Below, in pieces: positions 14,864 through 22,964 of a stretch of 38,889 nt of DNA (its first letter is position 1; every line of letters begins with the position of its first letter). The position numbers and the translations under genes are program-made. The notes under the pieces were generated by a model. That model ran no database searches, was not told where the DNA came from, and saw nothing but the letters and a program-made list of their open reading frames with translations. The stretch covers positions 1 to 38,889 of the forward strand of contig CAZRJG010000019.1 in assembly GCA_964600365.1 (NCBI GenBank), written 5' to 3'. This stretch comes from GCA-020352575 sp964600365. GTDB taxonomy: Bacteria; Actinomycetota; Acidimicrobiia; Spongiisociales; JAENVV01.

Positions 14864-15757
14864 CTAGAAGATGAGCGCCGTGCCGATCGCGGCGAGGGCG
14901 GCGCCCGCCCACGCTCCCCCGGCGGGCCGCTCCCGGGTGACGAGCCAGATGAGGGGCAGCTGGAGCACCGGCGCGGTCGAAACGAGCACCGACACGACGC
15001 CTGCATCCCCGTCCGTGAGCGCCGCGAGCACGAGCGTCTTCCCGATGGCCATCCCGATCGTTCCCGAGAGGAAGACCACCGCCACGAGCCGCGCCGTGAG
15101 CCGCACCTGTTCGCCACGGGCTCGACGTTGCCGCTCCAGCCACGGCGCCAGGACCACGAGGCCCACCGTTCCCACGATCGAGCGGATGGCAGCTCCCGCC
15201 CAGGGATCGAGGCCGCCGTCGAAGACGGGGTCTGCGACCACGATCCCGATCGCTTGCCCGAGGGCACCCAAGAGCCCGAAGCCGACTCCGACCGCAAGGC
15301 TCCCCCGCACCTCCTCCCACGTGTGCGACTGCCCGGGACGGGTGCCGAGGGCGATCGCAAGCGCAACCCCCACGAACACCAGCGCGGTCCCCATCAAGGC
15401 ACCCACCGAGAATCGCTCGCCGAGGAACGCTGCGCTGAGCACCGCAGCCATTGGGGCGTTCGCGGCGAAGAGGATGCCCGTCCTCCTCGGGCCGAGCCGC
15501 GAGAACGCCGTGAAGAGGGCTGCGTCGCCGATCGAGAGGCCGATGAACCCCGAGATGGCAAGGGGGAGCCAGTCGGTCGCCTCGACCGAGCCCCATCCCC
15601 CGGCCGCCCAGGCCACGCCGGCGAGGAGCACCGACACCCAGTACATCCGGATCCGGGTGAATCGGGGCCCACCCAGCGTCCGCGTCGGCCTTGCGGCGAT
15701 GAGGCCACCGATGGCCCACGACAGGGCTGCGGAGAGGGCGAGGAGCTGGAACGGCAT
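14864..15757 (-). CDS. EamA (DMT superfamily) membrane transporter
   Basis: A 297-residue protein with about ten membrane helices arranged as two EamA repeats. Repeat 1 opens with ALSAALSWAIGGLIAARPTR, and the boundary segments AANAPMAAVLSAAFLGERFS (repeat 1) and STAPVLQLPLIWLVTRERP (repeat 2) are typical of the family. Such proteins export small metabolites or amino acids; the substrate is unknown. The ATG at 15757 is the first that gives a membrane start without an arginine-rich extension, but it has neither a ribosome site nor a clear -10 box, so the start is less certain than others. It is transcribed in the same direction as the acyl-CoA ligase that follows. Confidence 0.85.
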   Translation of the reverse strand: MPFQLLALSAALSWAIGGLIAARPTRTLGGPRFTRIRMYWVSVLLAGVAWAAGGWGSVEATDWLPLAISGFIGLSIGDAALFTAFSRLGPRRTGILFAANAPMAAVLSAAFLGERFSVGALMGTALVFVGVALAIALGTRPGQSHTWEEVRGSLAVGVGFGLLGALGQAIGIVVADPVFDGGLDPWAGAAIRSIVGTVGLVVLAPWLERQRRARGEQVRLTARLVAVVFLSGTIGMAIGKTLVLAALTDGDAGVVSVLVSTAPVLQLPLIWLVTRERPAGGAWAGAALAAIGTALIF

Positions 15758-15810
15758 CTGATCGGTGGGGCTCAGTGATCGCCCGGCACGGGACACGACC
15801 CGAGCATGCA

Positions 15811-15838
15811 ACTGCCGGGCCCCGAGGGGCCCGGCAGT
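15811..15838 (-). terminator. Strong hairpin downstream of the pyrophosphatase gene
   Basis: A perfect inverted repeat with 13-bp arms (15811-15823 and 15826-15838) and a 2-nt centre. It lies 39 nt past the stop of the minus-strand pyrophosphatase gene and upstream of the EamA gene. It should act as an intrinsic-type terminator, although no U-run follows. Confidence 0.7.
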
Positions 15839-15876
15839 CTGCTGACGATGGTGGACTGGCTACTGACGACGAACCA

Positions 15877-17928
15877 TCAACCCACGAAGGCCGTGGCGAA
15901 GATGAGGCTCACGATCGTCATCACCTTGAGGACGATGTTGAGCGCCGGGCCCGAGGTGTCCTTGAAGGGATCACCCACCGTGTCGCCGATGACGGCCGCC
16001 TTGTGGGCGTCCGATCCCTTGCCACCAAAGGCACCCGCCTCGATGAACTTCTTGGCGTTGTCCCATGCGCCACCGGCGTTGGCCATGTAGATGGCGAGCA
16101 GGAAGCCCGTCACGAGGGCGCCGGCGAGGAAGCCACCAAGGGCCTCGACGTCGATGAACCCGATGATGAGCGGAAGTGCGATGGTGAGGCCACCCGGCAG
16201 GAGCATCTCACGGAGCGAGCCCGCGGTGGCGATCTCCACGCACTTGGCGTACTCAGCCTTGGCGTTCGGGTCACCCTCCTTGAGGCCGGGGATCTCACGG
16301 AACTGGCGACGCACCTCCTCGATCATCGTGTACGCCGCCCGCCCGACCGCACTGATCGTGAGTGACGAGAAGAGGAACGGGAACATCGCACCGAGGAAGA
16401 GGCCGATCACCGTTCCCACGTTGAGGAGGTTGATCTCCTCGAGGCCCACCGCACGGGTGAACGTCGAGAACAGGGCGAGTGCGGTCACCGCCGCCGAGCC
16501 AATGGCGAAGCCCTTGGCGATGGCTGCAGTGGTGTTGCCCAACGAGTCGAGGGCGTCGGTCGCCTCACGGACCTCGGGGTCGAGGTGCGCCATCTCGGCG
16601 ATGCCACCCGCATTGTCAGCGATCGGGCCGTACGCGTCGACGGCGATCGTGATGCCGAGCGTTGCGAGGACACCGATGGCGGCGATGGCGACGCCGTAGA
16701 TGCCGCCCTCTCCGCCGAGTGCCCAGTCGCCGGCCCAGAAGGCGCCACCGATGCCGAGGACCGTCACGATGACCGAGTAGGCCGCGGACTTCTTACCCTC
16801 CGCGATGCCGGCGAGCACCACCGTTGCGGGACCCGTCTCCGCCTGCTTGGCGATGTTCTTGACGGCCTTGTAGTGGTCGGACGTCGAGATCTCGGAGATC
16901 TTGCCGATGCTGAAGCCCACCAGGAGGCCAATCACGACGGCGATCCAGAGTCCGATCGGGTTGTCGATCTTGTCACCGAAGAGCATGTACACGAGGCCGA
17001 GCACGCCGAGTGCAGCGAGGACCATGGCCATGTTGGTGCCCCGGTGGAGCGATGCGGCGAGGTCGTCGGCGCTCTTCGGCTTCACGAAGAACGAGCCGAG
17101 GATGGATGCCACCATTCCAACGGTCGCAACGGCGAGCGGGAACATGATCGTCTCGGCGAGGAAGTCGCTCGTGGCGAACACGATGGCCGCGAAGGCGATC
17201 GGGGCGACGAGCGAGCCCACGTAGGACTCGAAGAGGTCGGCGCCCATGCCGGCCACGTCGCCCACGTTGTCGCCCACGTTGTCGGCGATCACGGCGGGGT
17301 TCCGAGGATCATCCTCGGGGATACCTGCCTCGACCTTGCCGACGAGGTCGGCGCCGACGTCGGCTGCCTTCGTGTAGATACCGCCGCCGATACGGGCGAA
17401 GAGGGCGATCGAGGAGCCACCGAGGCCGAGGGCCGTGATGATCTCTGCACCGAACTCGTGGTCACGGAAGATGAGCCATCCGACCGCAACGCCGAGGAGG
17501 CCGAGGCCGGCCACCGTGAAGCCCATGACGGCACCGCCGCGGAAGGCGACGGGGAGGGCCCTGGGGATCCCACCGAGGCGAGCGGCCTCGGTCGTGCGGG
17601 CGTTGGCAGCGGTGGCGATCCGCATGCCGATGAAGCCGGCAAGGGCCGAGAACACGGCGCCGACCACGTAGGCGGCTGCGCGCAACACCCCGGCTTCATC
17701 AATCATGAAGACGGCGATGAGAATCGTCATGATCACGACGAACGCCGCCACCCAGGTGTACTCAGCCTTGATGAAGGCCATTGCACCCTCGCGGATGGCT
17801 GCAGCCAACTCCTTCATGCGGTGGTTGCCCTGGGGCTCCTTGTTCACCTGGATGGCGAACCACCAGGCAAGCGCAAGGGCCGCAAGGGCGGCGCCGATCG
17901 CGACGTACAGGTACAGATCAATGGCCAT
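15877..17928 (-). CDS. hppA: Membrane-bound pyrophosphate-energised ion pump (H+/Na+-PPase)
   Basis: A 683-residue integral membrane pyrophosphatase with about 16 membrane helices. It couples PPi hydrolysis to outward pumping of H+ or Na+. The substrate-binding segment DVGADLVGKVEAGIPEDDP and the motif NPAVIADNVGDNVGD are intact, as is the C-terminal IGDTVGDPFKDTSGP. In the segment GNTTAAIAKGFAIG the residues Ala468 and Ala471 occupy the positions that are Lys and Thr in K+-independent pumps. By the established rule this marks a K+-dependent enzyme, a class that includes Na+ pumps as well as H+ pumps. The leader carries a CGGAG-type ribosome site about 10 nt before the ATG. The gene is divergent from the LCP gene. 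Confidence 0.95.
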   Translation of the reverse strand: MAIDLYLYVAIGAALAALALAWWFAIQVNKEPQGNHRMKELAAAIREGAMAFIKAEYTWVAAFVVIMTILIAVFMIDEAGVLRAAAYVVGAVFSALAGFIGMRIATAANARTTEAARLGGIPRALPVAFRGGAVMGFTVAGLGLLGVAVGWLIFRDHEFGAEIITALGLGGSSIALFARIGGGIYTKAADVGADLVGKVEAGIPEDDPRNPAVIADNVGDNVGDVAGMGADLFESYVGSLVAPIAFAAIVFATSDFLAETIMFPLAVATVGMVASILGSFFVKPKSADDLAASLHRGTNMAMVLAALGVLGLVYMLFGDKIDNPIGLWIAVVIGLLVGFSIGKISEISTSDHYKAVKNIAKQAETGPATVVLAGIAEGKKSAAYSVIVTVLGIGGAFWAGDWALGGEGGIYGVAIAAIGVLATLGITIAVDAYGPIADNAGGIAEMAHLDPEVREATDALDSLGNTTAAIAKGFAIGSAAVTALALFSTFTRAVGLEEINLLNVGTVIGLFLGAMFPFLFSSLTISAVGRAAYTMIEEVRRQFREIPGLKEGDPNAKAEYAKCVEIATAGSLREMLLPGGLTIALPLIIGFIDVEALGGFLAGALVTGFLLAIYMANAGGAWDNAKKFIEAGAFGGKGSDAHKAAVIGDTVGDPFKDTSGPALNIVLKVMTIVSLIFATAFVG

Positions 17929-17968
17929 GTGGGGTTGCTCCGTGGGGGGACGCCTAGAACGGCGGCGA

Positions 17969-17974
17969 GTATAG
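17969..17974 (-). promoter_or_regulatory. -10 box TATACT of hppA
   Basis: On the minus strand TATACT lies 40 nt before the hppA ATG, so this message has a conventional leader. The plus strand of the same place reads TATAGG, which could serve the divergent lipoprotein gene (start 18013). Confidence 0.5.
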
Positions 17975-18012
17975 GTTTTCGACCTCCCCTACCCCCACAC
18001 CCGGGACCACCG

Positions 18013-19227
18013 ATGCGCCTTCGCCTCCTCACACCCCTCCTCGCGGTCCTCCTCATCGCAGCCTGCGGTGGGGACTCAAGGTCCCCGACGACGGCCCCCA
18101 CGGCCTCCGAGGCCCCTGCGGTCGCCACCACGTCGACCGAGGCCCCCACGACCACGGCGGCCGAGGAGGCGGTTGCGGACATCGATGTCTATATCACCGT
18201 GGTCAACGGCTCACCCGGGCTCGCCGACGCCGTGTCGGACCTCTATCGCGCCGCGGCAGGGGCGGACCCGAGCCCACTCCTCCCCGAAGGGCTCGGCGCC
18301 CACGTGGCAGGCAGCGCACAACCCGGCCTGGGTCGGGAGCTCACCGCCACCACGGGCATCCTCCCGAACGGCGACATCGCCGTGGTGACCGATGGCACCG
18401 ACGTCGTGTTCGCCGCCAACGAGGAGGACGGTTGGGAAGTCGTGGGCGCGACCCTCCCGTCGCTCGGTCTCGAGCCGTGGCTGGGCGAGTCGGTTCGCCA
18501 GCTCTATGTGATCGGCTCGGATGCCCGCCCCGGCGAGAACCCACTCCGATTCCGCGCAGACTCGCACCACATCATCACCCTTCTCCCCGACGGCTCCGTG
18601 GGATCGATCGTCGGGATCCCCCGCGATGCTTGGGTGGAGACGCCCGAAGGTGACTTCGACAAGCTCACGAACGTGATGGCCTCCCACGGACCCGAACGGA
18701 TCCTGGAGACGGCGCGGCTGCTCACCGGACTCGAGCTCGAGGGATACGTGGTGACCGGGTTCAAGGGCTTCGTGAACCTCGTGGACGACTTCGGCGGGTT
18801 CGAGATCGACATCCCGTTCGCCATGGCGGAGCCGAAGTCCGACGCCTACTTCTCCGCCGGGGTCCAGCGGGTGGACGGGGCCGGAGCGCTTGCGTTCGCC
18901 CGGAATCGCACCATCACGGGCGGCGACTTCACCCGCCAGCTCCACCACGGCCTCATCATGCAGTGGGCGATGGCCGCCACCCAGACCCGCGACATCACCG
19001 AGCTCCCTGCGCTCCTCGAGACCCTCACCACGCACACGTGGACCGACCTCCCCCCCGGCGACCTCCTCACCATCGGGGCCCTCGTGTGGGAGCTCTCCCC
19101 CTTCGACCTCACGAACGTCGTCGTCGAGGGCGACCAGGCCCGTCGCGGCGGGGCCGCAGTGGTCGTGCTGCGTGAGTCCGCCTTCGAGGTCTTCAGGAAC
19201 CTCGCCGAAGGCCCGATCGCGCCATAG
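18013..19227 (+). CDS. LytR-CpsA-Psr (LCP) family lipoprotein
   Basis: A 404-residue secreted protein. The lipoprotein signal MRLRLLTPLLAVLLIAAC predicts lipidation at Cys18. A Thr/Ala/Glu-rich linker runs to about residue 58. The LCP catalytic domain spans about 165-330: GSDARPG, RADSHHIITL, GIPRDAWV, DKLTNVMASHG and FARNRTITGGDFTRQ, which include the Asp and Arg residues that hold the pyrophosphate lipid. LCP enzymes ligate polymers such as arabinogalactan or teichoic acid to peptidoglycan. Most carry an N-terminal transmembrane helix; a lipid anchor is unusual. The intervening region (60-160) has no family I recognise. There is no strong ribosome site before the ATG. Confidence 0.9.
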   Translation: MRLRLLTPLLAVLLIAACGGDSRSPTTAPTASEAPAVATTSTEAPTTTAAEEAVADIDVYITVVNGSPGLADAVSDLYRAAAGADPSPLLPEGLGAHVAGSAQPGLGRELTATTGILPNGDIAVVTDGTDVVFAANEEDGWEVVGATLPSLGLEPWLGESVRQLYVIGSDARPGENPLRFRADSHHIITLLPDGSVGSIVGIPRDAWVETPEGDFDKLTNVMASHGPERILETARLLTGLELEGYVVTGFKGFVNLVDDFGGFEIDIPFAMAEPKSDAYFSAGVQRVDGAGALAFARNRTITGGDFTRQLHHGLIMQWAMAATQTRDITELPALLETLTTHTWTDLPPGDLLTIGALVWELSPFDLTNVVVEGDQARRGGAAVVVLRESAFEVFRNLAEGPIAP

Positions 19228-19241
19228 CGACCACACGGCAG

Positions 19242-19259
19242 ATCCCCCTGAAGGGGGAT
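19242..19259 (+). terminator. Hairpin terminator after the LCP gene
   Basis: ATCCCCCT-GA-AGGGGGAT is a perfect 8-bp inverted repeat 14 nt after the LCP stop. No U-run follows. Confidence 0.6.
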
Positions 19260-19360
19260 GGGACCCGTGAGCGGAGCGAGCGGGAGGGGGGTGAAGGATG
19301 TGCTTCCCCATCCCGTCCCTGAGGAGGAATCTACGAACGACGAGAAGAGCGAACCCGTCG

Positions 19361-19366
19361 TACCCT
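19361..19366 (+). promoter_or_regulatory. -10 box TACCCT of the DUF2891 gene, leaderless GTG start
   Basis: TACCCT ends 6 nt before the GTG at 19373; no ribosome site lies between. Confidence 0.55.
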
Positions 19367-19372
19367 TGCCCC

Positions 19373-20287
19373 GTGCCCGAGCGCTACGTCCCGATCCTCC
19401 TCGAGAACATCGACCGCACCGAGCCGCACCATGCCGATCGGCTCGTCCCCGACCTCCCGGTCCGGGAACTCCACCCCATCTTCCACGGGTGCTACGACTG
19501 GCACTCCGCCGTGCACTCGCACTGGTCCTTCGCCCGGATCGGGCGGGTCGACGTACTCCTCGAGCGAATCACCCCCAGCGCCGTCGCAGGCGAGCTGACG
19601 ACGCTCTCCGCAGCGGAGGGTTTCGAGCTCCCGTACGGGCTCGCATGGCTCCTCACTCTCTCCTCGGAACTGGGCGAAGGCCTTCGCGCCGTCCTCGAGC
19701 CCCTCACCCGCATCGCCAGGGACCGCATCCTCACCTGGACGGGCGCACAGGTCGATGAATCCGGCCTCCATCGCCAGACCGCGTTCTCGGCGTGGCTCGC
19801 CCTCCGCTGGGCCCGCATCGTCGGGGACGACGCACTCGCCCGGGCAATCGAGGAGCTCGCCCTCCGGACGTGGGGCGACCCGACACCGCGCACCCTCATC
19901 GGTGAGGCAGGACCCACCGACTTCCTCTCCCCCGCCCTCTGTGCTGGGGCGCTGATGGTCGAGGTCGCAGATGAACCGGGCGAGTGGCTCAGTCGGTTCC
20001 TCCCCGCGCTCGACCATGACCTGGCGCGCACCGAACCGGTCATCAACCCCGACCCGACCGACGGGCATGCCACCCACCTCGATGGCCTCAACCTCTCCCG
20101 CGCCTGGGCTGCGAACCGCATCGCCCTGCACGCCGACACCTCGGACTTCACATGGCACCACGCCGAGGCAGGGCTGGCCGCATCGACGACCCGACACTTC
20201 GCCGGATCCCACTGGCTCCCAACGTTCGCGGTGATGCTGCTCACGGACCTCGCCATGCCGCCCCGCGGGTACGCTCGCCGACCATGA
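19373..20287 (+). CDS. DUF2891 family protein
   Basis: A 304-residue cytoplasmic protein that fits the DUF2891 family: HPIFHGCYDWHSAVHSHW near residues 34-51, ELPYGLAWLLTL near 85-95, and the C-terminal HFAGSHWLPTFAVMLLT near 276-292. The histidine- and tryptophan-rich segments suggest an alpha/alpha-barrel-like fold, but no activity is established to my knowledge. The GTG at 19373 is chosen on -10 spacing and because the family match starts about there. Its last codons contain the -10 box of the next gene, and the two genes overlap by ATGA. Confidence 0.85.
   Translation: MPERYVPILLENIDRTEPHHADRLVPDLPVRELHPIFHGCYDWHSAVHSHWSFARIGRVDVLLERITPSAVAGELTTLSAAEGFELPYGLAWLLTLSSELGEGLRAVLEPLTRIARDRILTWTGAQVDESGLHRQTAFSAWLALRWARIVGDDALARAIEELALRTWGDPTPRTLIGEAGPTDFLSPALCAGALMVEVADEPGEWLSRFLPALDHDLARTEPVINPDPTDGHATHLDGLNLSRAWAANRIALHADTSDFTWHHAEAGLAASTTRHFAGSHWLPTFAVMLLTDLAMPPRGYARRP
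20270..20275 (+). promoter_or_regulatory. -10 box TACGCT of the APH-like gene inside the DUF2891 gene
   Basis: TACGCT ends 8 nt before the ATG at 20284 and lies within the last codons of the upstream gene. The kinase gene can therefore be read both by coupling and from its own leaderless promoter. Confidence 0.5.
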
Positions 20288-21318
20288 GCGACGTCCCCGC
20301 CGGCATCGACCTCGCACCGGTCTCCGAATGGCTCGAGGCGCACATCCCCCCGCTCCGCAGGCCTTTCGCCTTCGCTCGCATCTCCGGCGGGCACTCGAAC
20401 ATCACCTATCGCGGCGAGGATGCGACCGGGTCGGCGTTCGTGCTGCGACGCCCTCCGCTCGGCGAGGTGCTCGCGACCGCGCACGACATGGCACGAGAGC
20501 ACCGTGTGGTCTCTGCCTTCGTGCACACCCCGGTCCCCGTTCCCGAAACGCTCGGACTCTGCGAGGACCCTGAGGTGAACGGCGCCCCCTTCTACGTGAT
20601 GTCGTATGTGGAGGGCACCGTCCTCCACGATGCCCATGCTGTCGCAACGGCCTTCCCGCGCACTGCGGAACGACACTCCCTCGGCATGCACGTGGCGGCG
20701 GTCCTCGCCGACCTCCACACCGCCGATCCCGACGAGATCGGCCTCGGCGACCTCGGGCGACGGGAGGACTACGTCGGCCGTCAACTGCGCCGATGGAAGC
20801 AGCAGTGGGACGCCCACCACCAGCGCGACATCCCCGACATGGACGCCGTGTTCGACCGACTCCTCGCATCGATTCCCGAGCAACGGCACTCGACCGTGGT
20901 CCATGGTGACTACCGGCTCGGGAACATGCTCGCGACGCCCGAGGGGCGCGTCGCCGGCGTCCTCGACTGGGAGCTGTGCACGCTCGGAGACCCCCTCGCC
21001 GACCTCGGCTACCTCCTCAACACCTGGTCGTCCGCCGACGAACCGGGCGTCGAGGGCGTCGGCGACTCCCCCACGACGATCGGTGGATTCCCCTCCCGGG
21101 AGGAACTCACTGAGGCCTACGCCTCCACCACCAGGTACGACGTGGGTGGCATCGAGTGGTACCGAGCCTTCCAGTACTGGCGCCTCTCGGCCATCGTCGA
21201 AGGCGTGTACACCCGGTACGTGCTCGGGGCAATGCCAAGCATCCCCGACGACCTCGAGGAACTCGGCGCCCGTGTGTTCGCACTCGCCGCCATGGCGCGC
21301 AGAGTGCTCGAGGAGTAG
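20284..21318 (+). CDS. APH-fold phosphotransferase, ACAD10/FadE36-like
   Basis: A 344-residue protein of the aminoglycoside phosphotransferase/choline kinase fold. It shows the nucleotide-binding loop ISGGHSNITY (about 33-42), FVLRRPP (52-58), the catalytic loop HGDYRLGNM with His207 and Asp209, and the metal-binding LDWELCTLGDPLADLGY near 229. This spelling matches the ACAD10-type kinases that are linked to acyl-CoA metabolism (M. tuberculosis Rv3761c type) rather than true antibiotic resistance enzymes. It is followed 2 nt later by a thioesterase-like gene, which fits a role in fatty acid or acyl-CoA handling; this is inferred. Confidence 0.9.
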   Translation: MSDVPAGIDLAPVSEWLEAHIPPLRRPFAFARISGGHSNITYRGEDATGSAFVLRRPPLGEVLATAHDMAREHRVVSAFVHTPVPVPETLGLCEDPEVNGAPFYVMSYVEGTVLHDAHAVATAFPRTAERHSLGMHVAAVLADLHTADPDEIGLGDLGRREDYVGRQLRRWKQQWDAHHQRDIPDMDAVFDRLLASIPEQRHSTVVHGDYRLGNMLATPEGRVAGVLDWELCTLGDPLADLGYLLNTWSSADEPGVEGVGDSPTTIGGFPSREELTEAYASTTRYDVGGIEWYRAFQYWRLSAIVEGVYTRYVLGAMPSIPDDLEELGARVFALAAMARRVLEE

Positions 21319-21320
21319 CC

Positions 21321-22241
21321 GTGCGAGACCTCTCCGCGTTCGAGTACGTCGGTGGCTTCACCCAACGGGGTGAACACGCCTCCCACGTCGACGCCATCCT
21401 CGCCCAACTCACCGGGCACCGTCCCCCGATCCACCACCACGGTGGACTCACGATGGAAGACATCTCGCCCGGCACCGCCACCTTCAGCCTCCCCGTGGGG
21501 CCGAGGTGGCGGCGGAGCGACGGCGAGGTGGCTCCTGCAGCGACGCTGTTCCTCTGCGATGCGCCGTTGGGGACCGCCGTGCTCTCGGTCCTCCCCATCG
21601 ACAAGGTGTCACCCACGGCGGAACTCTCGGTGTTCTACCTCGCGCCGATCCCGACCGAGACGAACGGGCTTCGGACCACCGCCCGGCTCGTGTTCGAGGA
21701 CGGGGTCACGGGGTTCTCCGAGGCCGACATCGTTGCCGACGACGGGACAGTCGTTGCGAGGTCGGTGACGAGGATCGCCATCACCCCCGCCCCGCCCATC
21801 GATCTCCCCCCTGGCCGCGACGAACCCGCGGAGTTCATCCCCCATCACCTCCGGGACGAGGGTATCGGAGGGCCCGAGCATCCCTACCTCGTCCTCCACG
21901 GGATGGAGACGGTGGCGGTGAACCCGTCGATCGCCATCCTGCGGTTCGTCACGAACGCATGGCACCTCTCGTTGGCAGCCAACCTCTACGGTGGCACGCT
22001 CGCCGTCCTCGCCCAGGCAGCCGCCGATGCGCTCGCCGAAGCGGCCGCCCCGGAGGGGACGGTCGCCATCCCACTCGACCTCAAGGTGCAGTACCCCCGA
22101 CCCATCGGGCCCGGGGAGACGCTGGTCGCCGAAGCACGCATGGTGCACGCGGGCCGGAGGATCTTCTTCGGGGAGGTGTTCGTGCGCAGGGACGACGGGA
22201 AGGTCGTCACGCTCGGGACGAGCACGCATCGGTTTGCGTGA
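21321..22241 (+). CDS. Hotdog-fold thioesterase-like protein (tandem PaaI-type)
   Basis: A 306-residue protein that looks like two hotdog domains in tandem. Domain 1 (about 40-155) contains GGLTMEDISPGTATFSLPVGP and ATLFLCDAPLGTAVLS; domain 2 (about 185-306) contains VLHGMETVAV, NLYGGTLAVLAQAAADAL, PLDLKVQYPRPIGPGETLVAEA and the ending FVRRDDGKVVTLGTSTHRF. The last strands are typical of PaaI-like acyl-CoA thioesterases. A double-hotdog chain would replace the usual homodimer. The GTG at 21321 has GAGGAG 5 nt upstream, formed by the last codons of the kinase gene, so the two are coupled. Confidence 0.82.
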   Translation: MRDLSAFEYVGGFTQRGEHASHVDAILAQLTGHRPPIHHHGGLTMEDISPGTATFSLPVGPRWRRSDGEVAPAATLFLCDAPLGTAVLSVLPIDKVSPTAELSVFYLAPIPTETNGLRTTARLVFEDGVTGFSEADIVADDGTVVARSVTRIAITPAPPIDLPPGRDEPAEFIPHHLRDEGIGGPEHPYLVLHGMETVAVNPSIAILRFVTNAWHLSLAANLYGGTLAVLAQAAADALAEAAAPEGTVAIPLDLKVQYPRPIGPGETLVAEARMVHAGRRIFFGEVFVRRDDGKVVTLGTSTHRFA

Positions 22242-22260
22242 GGCTCGGCCCTGCCGAGCC
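22242..22260 (+). terminator. Hairpin terminator directly after the thioesterase gene
   Basis: GGCTCGGC-CCT-GCCGAGCC, an 8-bp perfect stem, begins right after the TGA stop. The remaining gap up to 22406 shows no further gene or repeat that I can support. Confidence 0.65.
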
Positions 22261-22406
22261 GTTGCCAGTTGTCAGAACGGACAAGGGGCTGCCCGCATGG
22301 GCCGCCCGTTCGTGGATTGATCGGGGAACGACGGTTCGGAGGATTGCTGCTGGGGGAGGACCAGCGCTCCTCTCCATCGGCGGCGACCGCCAACACGCAA
22401 GATCTC

Positions 22407-22412
22407 TACGCT
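22407..22412 (+). promoter_or_regulatory. -10 box TACGCT of the reductase gene, leaderless GTG start
   Basis: TACGCT ends 8 nt before the GTG at 22421. It decides between this start and later in-frame GTG and ATG codons. Confidence 0.55.
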
Positions 22413-22420
22413 CGATTCCT

Positions 22421-22954
22421 GTGGGACGTCCTGAAGTCGTGGTGTACGTGGGGATGTCGGTGGATGGGTTCATCGCCCGGGCCGACCATGGGCTCGACTT
22501 CCTTGCGGTGGACACCGGCGGGGACGACCTGGGGTTCGGCGAGTTCCTCGACTCCGTGGATGCGGTGGTGATGGGGCGAACCACCTTCGATGTGCTCTCG
22601 GGGTTCGACGTGCCATGGCCCTATGGCGATCGACCCGTCCACGTGCCCACGCACCGCCCGCTCGAACTCGCCGATGACCGTCCCAGCACGGTGGTCGCCG
22701 TCTCCGGGACCCCGGAGGAGATCCTCACCGGAGTGGGAGGCGCTCGCCGTGTCTACGTCGACGGGGGCGCCACCGCGCGGTCGTTCCTCACCGCGGGACT
22801 CGTCGACCGGATCATCCTCACGAGCATCCCGGTCCTCATCGGGTCGGGCTCCTCCCTCTTCGGCCCACTCGACGACGACATCCACCTCACCCTCGAGTCG
22901 ATGCGCGCGTTCCCGAACGGGATCGTGCAACGGGAGTACGTCATCCGGCGATAG
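22421..22954 (+). CDS. Dihydrofolate reductase-family (RibD C-terminal-like) protein
   Basis: A 177-residue protein of the RibD_C/DHFR fold. It begins VGRPEVVVYVGMSVDGFIA, then AVVMGRTTFDVLSGF, VAVSGTPEE and the nucleotide-binding segment RRVYVDGGATARSFLTAGLVDRIIL, and ends FPNGIVQREYVIRR. Members bind NADPH; a few are true riboflavin or folate enzymes but most, like this stand-alone short form (YyaP type), have unknown substrates. Its TAG stop forms part of the -10 box of the next gene. Confidence 0.88.
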   Translation: MGRPEVVVYVGMSVDGFIARADHGLDFLAVDTGGDDLGFGEFLDSVDAVVMGRTTFDVLSGFDVPWPYGDRPVHVPTHRPLELADDRPSTVVAVSGTPEEILTGVGGARRVYVDGGATARSFLTAGLVDRIILTSIPVLIGSGSSLFGPLDDDIHLTLESMRAFPNGIVQREYVIRR

Positions 22955-22957
22955 CCT
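22952..22957 (+). promoter_or_regulatory. -10 box TAGCCT of the nitrilase gene, built on a stop codon
   Basis: TAGCCT ends 7 nt before the ATG at 22965. Its first three bases are the stop codon of the reductase gene. Confidence 0.55.
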
Positions 22958-22964
22958 CCCTGTG

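Noticed and set aside
16585..18012. Open frame extending the LCP gene 476 codons upstream
   Set aside because: It runs antisense through the pyrophosphatase gene. The lipoprotein signal starting at 18013 marks the real start.
18211..19311. Minus-strand open frame of 366 codons opposite the LCP gene
   Set aside because: Low-complexity Gly/Glu/His-rich shadow of a gene with clear LCP motifs.
20284..21318. Aminoglycoside resistance gene
   Set aside because: Although it has the APH fold, the motifs fit ACAD10/FadE36-like kinases and the context is acyl-CoA-like metabolism, not resistance.
22261..22406. Possible small gene or RNA in the gap before the reductase gene
   Set aside because: The plus-strand frame here is only the tail of a shadow frame, and I see no conserved RNA structure or second promoter.
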